In this document: piece after piece, positions 57,282-64,000 of the stretch
Layout of the letters: every line of letters starts with the position of its first letter
Numbering within the stretch: the first letter of the stretch is position 1
NCBI RefSeq assembly: GCF_013409365.1
Contig: NZ_JACCBA010000001.1
Span: 9,548,001 to 9,612,000, forward strand
Source: Actinomadura luteofluorescens
Lineage (GTDB): Bacteria; Actinomycetota; Actinomycetes; Streptosporangiales; Streptosporangiaceae
DNA: 64,000 nt
Reading direction: 5' to 3'
Program-made: the position numbers and the translations under genes
The notes under the pieces: model-generated
Told to the model about the DNA's origin: nothing
The model's database searches: none
Seen by the model: the letters and a program-made list of their open reading frames with translations, nothing else

Positions 57282-58018
57282 CGTCACGACCGGTACGTCT
57301 GCTCGTCGCCAACGGATGCAGCTACACCCGGGGTGCGGAACTCGGGCGGGCGGAGGACGCCTGGCCTGCCCTGGTCGCCGACGCCCTCGGAATCCCGTGG
57401 GTGAACCTGGGCTGCGACGGCGGCTCCAATCGGCGCGTCGTCCGCACGACGGTGGGCAACCTCGACCGCCTCGCCGCCGAGCACCATGTGCGGGTCGAGG
57501 ACGTCTTGGTGATCTGCATGTGGACGGGTCTGTCCCGCCACGAGTGCTTCACCCGGGCCCGCGACAAGGGCCACGGGTTCCGTCCCGCCCTGCCCGACGA
57601 ACTCCACTGGCACCGGCTGGGGAAATGGCGGATCCAGATGAAGGACCGTCTGGCGGAGGCCTACTACCGGCATCTGTGGAGTGAGCGGGCTTCCCTGACC
57701 AACTTCGCGCTGGACTGGCTGATGCTCGACGGCTACCTGCGCTCCCGCGGAGCGTGCGCCCGCTACGTCTTCGCCTGGGACGTGCTGAGGTTCGACCAGG
57801 ACGACCAGAGCAGGGCCCTCCTCGCGAGCCTGGACCCCGCCGCCGTCTACGGCGGGACGGCGACGCACTCCCGGACCTCCTTCAACGACGAGATCACCGG
57901 CAGGTTCCCCCTCGGTGACATGCAGCACCCCTTGGAGGAGGCCCACGCGGCCTTCGGCGCCTCCATGACCCGCTGGCTCCGCACCCAGGGCATCGACACC
58001 ACGCCCAACCGCTGCTGA
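57278..58018 (+). CDS. SGNH-like hypothetical protein with GCSYTRG motif
   Basis: 246 residues. It begins RLLVANGCSYTRGAELG (Ser15 in the GCSxTxG turn), then VNLGCDGGSNRRVVRTTVGNL, resembling blocks I and II of SGNH/GDSL hydrolases. The late block HPLEEAHAAFG may supply the His. I know this type from phage and bacterial genomes as a protein of unknown role (DUF6071-like). The only start is TTG 57278, whose TGA overlap with the carbamoyltransferase and GGAAGGAG about 10 nt upstream imply coupling. It may act on the carbamoylated product. Confidence 0.75.
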   Translation: MTSRPVRLLVANGCSYTRGAELGRAEDAWPALVADALGIPWVNLGCDGGSNRRVVRTTVGNLDRLAAEHHVRVEDVLVICMWTGLSRHECFTRARDKGHGFRPALPDELHWHRLGKWRIQMKDRLAEAYYRHLWSERASLTNFALDWLMLDGYLRSRGACARYVFAWDVLRFDQDDQSRALLASLDPAAVYGGTATHSRTSFNDEITGRFPLGDMQHPLEEAHAAFGASMTRWLRTQGIDTTPNRC

Positions 58019-58111
58019 TCACGGCCGCCCCCGACCGCCGGCCTGGCCACCGGGGCATGCGCGGGCACGAGGGCCGCATCGGCCGCCTGCAAGCGCGTGC
58101 CGGGGCACGGG

Positions 58112-58585
58112 TCAGGGCCACAGGCCGGTGGCGTCGACGGCGGCGGCGGGGTCGGCGGCGTGGACGATGCCGCCGACGGGGCGCCCGTCCTCGTCGTGGA
58201 CGCGCCAGCCGCCGAGCTGGACGACGGGGATGCGCCCGGCGCGCATGGCCAGGGCGATCTCCGACAGCGTCCCCCAGGACCCGCCGACGGCGATGACGGC
58301 GTCGGCGGTGTTGACGATGACGTTGTTGCGGGCCTGGCCGAGGCCGGTGGGGACGGCGACGGTGAGGTCGGGTCCGGCGGCGGCGCGGTCGGCGGCGGGC
58401 AGGATCCCGACCACGAGGCCGCCGGCGGTCCGGGCTCCCGCGGCCGCGGCGGCCATCACCCCGCCGTGCCCGCCGCACACGACCACGGCGCCGCGGCCGG
58501 CGAGGATGCGGCCGGTCTCGTAGGCGTGGTCCCACTGCCGCTCGGTGCACTCGCCCGGCCCGCACACCGCCACCTGCACGGCCAT
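58112..58585 (-). CDS. LOG-like/TIGR00725 protein
   Basis: 157 residues with a Rossmann-like LOG/MoCo carrier-like fold: VAVCGPGECTE at the start, VVVCGGHGGVMAAAAAGAR and the PGGxGTxxE-like VGGSWGTLSEIALAM. Relatives include cytokinin-activating phosphoribohydrolases and Mco carrier proteins. The lysine-decarboxylase-like label used for such proteins is misleading. ATG 58585; the longer ATG at 58603 lies inside the preceding gene. It follows the pterin dehydratase by 7 bp on the same strand. Confidence 0.83.
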   Translation of the reverse strand: MAVQVAVCGPGECTERQWDHAYETGRILAGRGAVVVCGGHGGVMAAAAAGARTAGGLVVGILPAADRAAAGPDLTVAVPTGLGQARNNVIVNTADAVIAVGGSWGTLSEIALAMRAGRIPVVQLGGWRVHDEDGRPVGGIVHAADPAAAVDATGLWP

Positions 58586-58592
58586 CGCGGCG

Positions 58593-58892
58593 CTACCCGG
58601 CACCGTGCCGGGCGGCGATCTGGTCGATCACCGCGGCGAGGGCGAAGTCCTTGCCGGTGAGGCCGCCGGCGCTGTGGGTGGACAGGGCGAAGGTCAGGGT
58701 GCGCCAGCGGATGTCGATGTCGGGGTGGTGGTCGGCGTCCTCGGCGGCGCGGGCGACGTCGGCGACCACCTCGATCCCGGCCGGGAACGAGGGCGCGGTG
58801 ACCTGCCTGCGGATCTGGTCGCCGTCCCGGCTCCAGGCGGGCAGGCCGCGCAGGCGGTCGGCGACTTCGGCGGCGTCGAGCGTGTCGGCCAT
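58593..58892 (-). CDS. Pterin-4a-carbinolamine dehydratase
   Basis: 99 residues, complete PCD/DCoH fold with the active-site block DADHHPDIDIRWRTLTFAL (two His plus Asp) and THSAGGLTGKDFALA. It dehydrates 4a-hydroxytetrahydrobiopterin formed by aromatic amino acid hydroxylases, though in many bacteria the true role is unclear or linked to molybdopterin. No hydroxylase is adjacent. GGGAG precedes ATG 58892. It ends 7 bp before the LOG-like gene. Confidence 0.92.
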   Translation of the reverse strand: MADTLDAAEVADRLRGLPAWSRDGDQIRRQVTAPSFPAGIEVVADVARAAEDADHHPDIDIRWRTLTFALSTHSAGGLTGKDFALAAVIDQIAARHGAG

Positions 58893-58954
58893 CGGGTCAC
58901 TCCCTGTTCGCTGATGCCGTTCTCCTGTCTCCCTTCCCGCTGCGGGACGCCCGG

Positions 58955-61009
58955 TCACCCCGCGCCGGGGGTCAGGTCGTACAGGACGGTGCCGCCGACC
59001 CTGGCGGGGGTGTAGTTCGCGGCGACCCAGGCGCTGATCCGCTGGGCGGCGTCGCTGCCGGTGCCGGTGCCGCGCGTCCGGGCGCCTGCCTGGCCGCGGT
59101 CTCCGCCGACGAAGTAGTGGATCCTGCCTTGGCGGGCGAGGCGCTGGAACTCGGCGAGGGTGGGGGCGGGGTCGGTGCCGTTGAACCCGCCGACGGCCAT
59201 CACGGGCCTGCCGGTGGCGAGCTGGTAGCCGGCGGCGGTATTGGAGCCGACGGCGGCGGCGACCCAGGTGTAGGAGGCGGCGCCGGCGTTGAGGGCGGAG
59301 GTGACGGCGGCGTCCGGGGTCCCGGCGTTCAGGAGCCCGCCCGGTCCCCCGCCCGGTCCCCCGCCCGGTCCTGCCGCGCCGGGGCGGCCGGTGCGGGGGC
59401 CCGCGGGCATGCGCCCGGTGGTTCCGGGGCCCTGGGGCGGGGGCCCGCCGGGGCCGCGGGCCCAGCCGCCGGGTCCGGCGCGTCCGGGGCGCCCGCCCCG
59501 GGCGCCGCGTCCTGGGCCGAACCCGGTGGAGGTGGCGGGGCCGGCGGTGACGATGGCGCCGGTGTGCGGGGTGCGGACGGTTTCGGCGGCGTAGGCGGCG
59601 GGTCCGGCGAGGCCGGCCAGGACCGCCAGTGCGGCGGCCGCGGTCAGGACGGGCCCGCGCAGCAGCCGCACGGCCGCCAGCCCGGCGGCGGCGAGCAGGC
59701 CCGCGGCGGCGACGGCGGGCGCGAGCCAGGGGTGCCAGTCCGGTGACCGGTCCAGCAGGACGTAGGCCCACAGGGCGGTGAGGGCGACGGTCGCCGACAG
59801 GACCGCGGCGGCCCCTGGGGTGCGGCGGCGTTCCCACAGCAGCGCGGCGCCCATGCCGGTGAGCGCGGCGATCGCGGGGGCGAGCGCGACGGTGTAGTAC
59901 TCGTGGAAGATGCCCTGCATCCAGCTGAAGACCGCGGCGGTGAGCAGGAGCCATCCGCCCCACAGCGCCAGCGCGGCGCGGGCGGGGTCGGTGCGGGGCG
60001 CGCGTCGCGTCGCCCACAGCCCGGCGGCGAGCAGGAGCAGCGCGGCGGGCAGCAGCCAGGAGATCTGGCCGCCGATGACGGGCCCGAACATGCGGCCCCA
60101 TCCGGCGTCCTGGTCGAGGTTGCCGAGCCCGCCGGTCTCCTCGCCGTTGAGGCGTCCGAGGCCGTTGTAGCCGAGGGCAAGTTCCAGGACGGAGTCGTGC
60201 TGCGACCCGCCGATGTAGGGGCGGGCGGAGGCGGGCACCAGCGCGACGGCCACGACCCACCACCCGGCCGAGGCCAGCAGCACTCCCCCGGCGGCGGCCA
60301 GCTGCCACAGCCGCCGCCGCAGGGGCGCGGGCGCGGCGAGCAGGTAGACCAGCGCGAACACCGGGACGACCAGGAACGCCTGGAGCATCTTGGCCAGGAA
60401 CCCGGTCCCGGTGAGCGCGGCGGCGAGCAGCAGCCAGCGGGTGCTCGCGCTCTCCTGGGCGCGCAGCGCCGCGTAGGCGCCGAGGGTCAGCAGCAGCACC
60501 AGCAGCGCGTCGGGGTTGTTGAAACGGAACATCAGCGCGGCCACCGGCGTCACCGCGAGCGCGGCGCCGGCGAGCAGCGCCGCCCAGGCGGGGAAGCGGC
60601 GCCGGACGGCCGCGTGCAGGGCCGCGACGGTCGCCACGCCCATGAGCGCCTGCGGGACGAGGATGCTCCAGGTGTTGACGCCGAACACGCGGGCGGTCAG
60701 GGCCATCGGCCACAGCGCGGCGGGCGGCTTGTCGACGGTGATGGCGCCGGCGGCGTCGGAGGAGCCGAAGAAGAACGCCTTCCAGCTGGTGGCGCCGGCC
60801 TGGACGGCGGCGGAGTAGAACGCGTTGGCCCATCCGGACGCGCCGAGTCCCCAGAGGTAGGCGACGCCGGTGGCGGTGAGCAGGGCCAGCAGCGCGGGCC
60901 GGGCCCAGGCGGGGTCGGCGGCGGGGCCGCGCAGCAGCCGCCGCGGGAGGCCGCCCCGCCCGCGCGGGGTGCGGGGCGCGGGCGGGGCGGCCGGGATCGT
61001 GGTGGTCAT
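58955..61009 (-). CDS. GT39-family membrane glycosyltransferase (first)
   Basis: 684 residues. ArnT/PMT-like membrane glycosyltransferase: the first loop after helix 1 holds FYSAAVQAGATSWKAFFFGSSDAAG and VDKPPAALW, the family's substrate loop, and about eleven helices follow to near 470. Then a Gly/Pro/Arg-rich linker (about 500-575) of low complexity and a C-terminal domain of about 100 residues with VGGFNGTDPAPTLAEFQRLARQG. Such enzymes use polyprenyl-phosphate sugars to modify proteins or lipids outside the membrane. The second copy lies 15 bp upstream and is similar throughout. Confidence 0.86.
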   Translation of the reverse strand: MTTTIPAAPPAPRTPRGRGGLPRRLLRGPAADPAWARPALLALLTATGVAYLWGLGASGWANAFYSAAVQAGATSWKAFFFGSSDAAGAITVDKPPAALWPMALTARVFGVNTWSILVPQALMGVATVAALHAAVRRRFPAWAALLAGAALAVTPVAALMFRFNNPDALLVLLLTLGAYAALRAQESASTRWLLLAAALTGTGFLAKMLQAFLVVPVFALVYLLAAPAPLRRRLWQLAAAGGVLLASAGWWVVAVALVPASARPYIGGSQHDSVLELALGYNGLGRLNGEETGGLGNLDQDAGWGRMFGPVIGGQISWLLPAALLLLAAGLWATRRAPRTDPARAALALWGGWLLLTAAVFSWMQGIFHEYYTVALAPAIAALTGMGAALLWERRRTPGAAAVLSATVALTALWAYVLLDRSPDWHPWLAPAVAAAGLLAAAGLAAVRLLRGPVLTAAAALAVLAGLAGPAAYAAETVRTPHTGAIVTAGPATSTGFGPGRGARGGRPGRAGPGGWARGPGGPPPQGPGTTGRMPAGPRTGRPGAAGPGGGPGGGPGGLLNAGTPDAAVTSALNAGAASYTWVAAAVGSNTAAGYQLATGRPVMAVGGFNGTDPAPTLAEFQRLARQGRIHYFVGGDRGQAGARTRGTGTGSDAAQRISAWVAANYTPARVGGTVLYDLTPGAG

Positions 61010-61024
61010 CGTCGTCTTCCCTGT

Positions 61025-63133
61025 TCAGCCGAGCTTGTACAGCCGGGCGCCGGTCGAGCCGCCGGCGGTGCCGCCGTAGGCGGTCGCGTCGACGGGGGTG
61101 GCGTTCTTCTGGACCCAGGCGGTGACGGCGGTGTCGCCGCCGCCGGGGCCCATGCGGCCGCCGAGCAGGATGAAGCGGAGCTCGCCGTCCTTGACGTACT
61201 GCTGGAGCTTGGCGACGGTCATGGCGGGGTCGCTGCCGGTGAAGCCGCCCATGGCGATGGCGGGGCGCCCGGTCCGAAGGATGATCGAGGAGGCCTCCTG
61301 GGCGCTGGAGACGGCGACGAGCCAGGTGGCGCCGCCCTGGTTCCTCTCCAGGTAGGCGAGCATCCGGGTGTCGACGCCGCCGCCGGGCCCGCCGCCGAAG
61401 CCGCCGCGTCCGCCGGTTCCGCCGGGGCGCTGCCCGCGCCCGTCGGCGGCCCGTCCGTTGGCGGCCTGTCCGTCGGGTCCCTGCCCGTTCTGGCCGCCGG
61501 CCTGCCACGGGGGCGTCTGCCCGCCGGGCGGCCTGCCGCCGGGCATGGCGGGGGGCGCGCCGCCGCCGGGGAAGGCCCCGGACCGGCCGGGTCCGGCTCC
61601 GGGCCCGCCGCCGAGGCCGCCGCCGGAGGCGGGTCCGGCCAGGGGGTTGGTGCCGTTGGAGGTGGTGGAGGCGGCCGCGACGGCGTAGGCGCCCGGGCCC
61701 GCCAGGCCCGCGGCCGCGGCGAGGGCGAGACCGGCGACGGTGGCGCGGGTCCCGGCGCGGCCGGAGACCCGTCCGGCGATCAGGGCGGCGACGGCCAGGG
61801 CGGTGGCGGCGGCGACGGCCCACCGCAGCCACGGGTTCCAGGACGGGGTGCGGTCCAGCAGGACGAACGCCCACGCGCCGGTGACGGCGACGCCCGAGGG
61901 CAGGACCCACGCCCAGGCCCGCGACGTGCGGTGGGCGCGGGCCAGCAGGACGGCTCCGGCGCCGGTGAGCGCGGCGATCGCGGGGGCCATGGCGGTGGAG
62001 TAGTAGGGGTGGAAGGTGCCCTGCGCGAAGCTGAACACGACGTAGTGGACGGCGAGCCATCCGCCCCACAGCAGCAGCGCGGCGCGGGCGGGGTCGGTGC
62101 GGGGGCGGCGGCGCAGCAGGACCAGGCCGGCGGCCAGGGCGAGGACGGCGAAGGGGATGAGCCAGGAGATCTGGCCGCCGAGGATGTCGTTGAACAGCCG
62201 CCCGGCGCCGGACTGGCCGCCGAAGCCGCCGCCTCCTCCGGGGCCGCCGCGACCGCCCGGGCCGCCGCCCTGGCCGAGGATGCGGCCGAGGCCGTTGTAG
62301 CCGATGACCAGGTCCCACGCGGTGCCGTCGGTGCTGCCGCCGATGTAGGGGCGGGAGCGGGCGGGGACGGCGTCGACCAGCAGCGTCCACCACAGCGAGG
62401 ACGCGGCCAGGACGGCGCCGGTGGCGAGCAGGTGCGCGACGCGGCGCGCCGGGCGGGGCCGGGCGGCGACCAGGTAGGCCAGGGCCAGTGCGGGGACGAC
62501 CAGGAACGCCTGCAGCATCTTGGTGTTGAAGCCGCATCCGACGAGGAACGCGGCGAGCAGCAGGGGCCGCAGCCGTCCGGTGTCGACGGCGCGCTGGCAG
62601 GCCCAGGCGGCGGCGACCAGGAACAGCACCAGGAGGGTGTCGGGGTTGTTGTCGCGGTTGATCGCGACGGTGATCGGGGTGAGGGCCAGGACGGCGGCGG
62701 CGGTGAGCGCGGCGGCGTGGCCGAACGCGCGGCGGACCGTGGTGTACAGGACGGCGACGGCGGCGACGCCGGCGGCGACCTGCGGGAGCAGCAGGCTCCA
62801 GGTCCCGAATCCGAGGACGCGGGCGGTGAGTCCCATGGCCCACAGGGCCATGGGGGGTTTGTCGACGGTGATGTAGGAGCCGGCGTCCAGGGAGCCGAAG
62901 AAGAACGCCTTCCAGCTCTGGGTGCCGCTCTTGACGGCGGCGGAGTAGTAGGAGTTGGCGTCGCCCGCGGCCGTCAGGCCCCACGCGTACAGGGCGGTGG
63001 CGGCGATGAGGACGGCCCACAGGGCGGGCCGCGCCCAGCGGGGGTCGCCGCCGGGGCCGAGGAGGAGGCGGCGGGCGCGGCTGCGGGGCGCGGTGTGCCC
63101 GGCGGCGGGCGGCGGGGTGAGGGTGGAGGTCAT
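61025..63133 (-). CDS. GT39-family membrane glycosyltransferase (second)
   Basis: 702 residues, same architecture as the downstream copy: SYYSAAVKSGTQSWKAFFFG and VDKPPMALWAMG in the first loop, polytopic domain to about 450, then a Gly/Pro/Gln-rich linker (about 480-585) and a C-terminal domain with MGGFTGSDPAMTVAKLQQYVKDGE. A Gly-rich insert also occurs in a periplasmic loop (GQGGGPGGRGGPGG near 275). Both domains are alike between the copies, so they are tandem duplicates. ATG 63133 overlaps the GT2/GtrA gene (ATGA). Confidence 0.86.
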   Translation of the reverse strand: MTSTLTPPPAAGHTAPRSRARRLLLGPGGDPRWARPALWAVLIAATALYAWGLTAAGDANSYYSAAVKSGTQSWKAFFFGSLDAGSYITVDKPPMALWAMGLTARVLGFGTWSLLLPQVAAGVAAVAVLYTTVRRAFGHAAALTAAAVLALTPITVAINRDNNPDTLLVLFLVAAAWACQRAVDTGRLRPLLLAAFLVGCGFNTKMLQAFLVVPALALAYLVAARPRPARRVAHLLATGAVLAASSLWWTLLVDAVPARSRPYIGGSTDGTAWDLVIGYNGLGRILGQGGGPGGRGGPGGGGGFGGQSGAGRLFNDILGGQISWLIPFAVLALAAGLVLLRRRPRTDPARAALLLWGGWLAVHYVVFSFAQGTFHPYYSTAMAPAIAALTGAGAVLLARAHRTSRAWAWVLPSGVAVTGAWAFVLLDRTPSWNPWLRWAVAAATALAVAALIAGRVSGRAGTRATVAGLALAAAAGLAGPGAYAVAAASTTSNGTNPLAGPASGGGLGGGPGAGPGRSGAFPGGGAPPAMPGGRPPGGQTPPWQAGGQNGQGPDGQAANGRAADGRGQRPGGTGGRGGFGGGPGGGVDTRMLAYLERNQGGATWLVAVSSAQEASSIILRTGRPAIAMGGFTGSDPAMTVAKLQQYVKDGELRFILLGGRMGPGGGDTAVTAWVQKNATPVDATAYGGTAGGSTGARLYKLG

Positions 63134-64000
63134 GCCGTGGTCCCCCCGGTGTTGTCGTGGGCGGGCGCGGCGACGGTCCCCGCGGCGGGTGCGGCGGGTG
63201 CGGTGGGGTGGTGGCCGAGGCGGCGGGGGTGGAAGATCCAGGCGCGCATGAGCAGGAAACGCGCGAGGGTGGCCAGGGCGTTGGCGGTGACGAGCGCGGC
63301 GACCTCGACGGCGCGTCCGGCGCCGGGCGCGGCGGCGTGCAGCAGGGCCAGGCCGCCGGTGGACAGGGCCAGGCCGAGCAGGAACGCGGCGCCGCCCTCG
63401 AGTTGCTGGCGCAGCGCGCGGCGGTGGCCGGTGACGCCGAAGGTGAAGCGGCGGTTGGCGGCGGTGTTGCCGACGGTGGTGATCACCAGGGAGAGCGCGT
63501 TGGCCCACAGCGGCCCGAGGAACAGGCGCAGCAGGACGAACAGGATCAGCTGGGCGAGGGTGCTGAGGACGCCGATGGCGGCGAAGGCGGGCAGCTGGCG
63601 GGCCATGCCGGCGGGGAGCGCGTCGGTGGCCCGGCCCGCGGCGGGGCCGGGGCGGCCGCCGACGGGGGCGCGGAACGCGCCGGTGAGCATGCGGTGGGCG
63701 ACGCGGGCCATGCCGCGCAGGTCGTCGCGGGCGGTGCGCAGGACGTCGACGCGGCTGTCGGGGTCGTCGACCCAGTCGACGGGGACCTCGTGGATGCGCA
63801 GCCCGTTGCGTTCGGCGAGCAGCAGCAGCTCGGTGTCGAAGAACCATTCCTCGTCCTCGACCGAGGGCAGCAGCGCCTGCACGATCTCGGTGCGGGCGGC
63901 CTTGAAGCCGCACTGGGCGTCGGTGAAGCGGGCGGCCAGTGCGGTGCGCAGCAGCAGGTTGTAGCAGCGGGAGATGATCTCGCGGCGGGGGCCGCGCACG
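63130..64000 (-). CDS. GT2 + GtrA fusion glycosyltransferase (N-terminus outside window)
   Basis: The visible 289 residues are the C-terminal part of a longer protein that continues past the right edge. They hold the last part of a dolichyl-phosphate-mannose-synthase-like GT2 domain (TDAQCGFKAART, WFFDTELLLLAERNGLRIHEVPVDW) followed by a GtrA domain of four helices (LPAFAAIGVLSTLAQLILFV, ALSLVITTVGNTAANRRFTF). GtrA-type parts anchor or flip the polyprenyl-phosphate sugar made by the GT2 part. It is coupled by ATGA to two GT39 enzymes, which would use that sugar. The start codon is not in the window. Confidence 0.87.
   Translation of the reverse strand, partial: VRGPRREIISRCYNLLLRTALAARFTDAQCGFKAARTEIVQALLPSVEDEEWFFDTELLLLAERNGLRIHEVPVDWVDDPDSRVDVLRTARDDLRGMARVAHRMLTGAFRAPVGGRPGPAAGRATDALPAGMARQLPAFAAIGVLSTLAQLILFVLLRLFLGPLWANALSLVITTVGNTAANRRFTFGVTGHRRALRQQLEGGAAFLLGLALSTGGLALLHAAAPGAGRAVEVAALVTANALATLARFLLMRAWIFHPRRLGHHPTAPAAPAAGTVAAPAHDNTGGTTA

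Noticed and set aside
59340..59400. Short direct repeats of CCCGGTCCCCCGC as a possible CRISPR or VNTR
   Set aside because: They lie in frame inside the Gly/Pro linker of the GT39 gene and encode it; no spacers.

Overview
The window is very GC-rich DNA with G or C in nearly all third codon positions, frequent GTG starts and many GTGA/ATGA stop-start overlaps. Paired DesK-type two-component systems, ECF sigma factors, WYL and IclR regulators, F420/PPOX enzymes and leaderless -10 boxes point to a filamentous actinomycete. An Actinomadura-like (Thermomonosporaceae) host is my inference from overall gene content. I see no rRNA, tRNA, CRISPR array, transposase or integrase.

Layout. 0-5 kb: a short UvrA-like ABC ATPase with an AraC regulator, an orphan protein with an internal duplication, and a HAD phosphatase. 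5-11.4 kb: DedA and PAP2 membrane proteins, then two divergent histidine kinase/response regulator pairs that share a small operator-like palindrome; a related motif lies upstream of dedA. 11.4-14.5 kb: an ECF sigma factor coupled to an O6-alkylguanine methyltransferase carrying an Ada-type zinc site at its C-terminus, then an SDR protein and a small ORF. 14.5-18 kb (minus): a four-gene cluster of carboxylate-amine ligase, haem-oxygenase-like diiron protein, HemK2-type methyltransferase and CDGSH protein. 18-23.9 kb: an isochorismatase-like/GlxA pair, a TauE permease, a DGPF protein and an ECF42-like sigma gene that has lost region 2, a hydrolase and an IMPACT protein. 24-28 kb: NagD-like phosphatase, acyl-CoA synthetase, RidA, TerD. 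28-32.2 kb: acyl-CoA oxidase and acyltransferase divergent from a KAS III. 32.2-39.7 kb: DoxX, a DUF6058 protein and a seven-gene, mostly translationally coupled operon (epimerase to GT-C-like membrane protein) that includes a membrane molybdopterin oxidoreductase. 39.7-44 kb: class V aminotransferase/LysR pair, IclR and P450. 44-49 kb: VOC protein, WYL regulator divergent from a second short UvrA-like protein, and two PPOX flavin/F420 proteins. 49-53 kb: a membrane locus of uncharacterised proteins with a cupredoxin-like lipoprotein and a divergent operator. 53-58 kb: an SDR, then a GH13 enzyme divergent from a NodU-type carbamoyltransferase and a GCSYTRG-motif protein; base use is less extreme here, and the pair looks phage-like or transferred. 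58-64 kb (minus): LOG-like protein, pterin dehydratase, two GT39 membrane glycosyltransferases and a truncated GT2/GtrA protein running off the right edge.

Three window-scale patterns stand out. (1) Many start codons sit 6-8 nt after a TANNNT box, indicating leaderless transcripts; these boxes decided several start choices. (2) A structured intergenic repeat occurs twice (24.0 and 44.1 kb), each copy ending on the stop codon of a minus-strand gene and showing a compensatory base change in its stem. (3) Two convergent gene pairs overlap by exactly the four bases CTAG.
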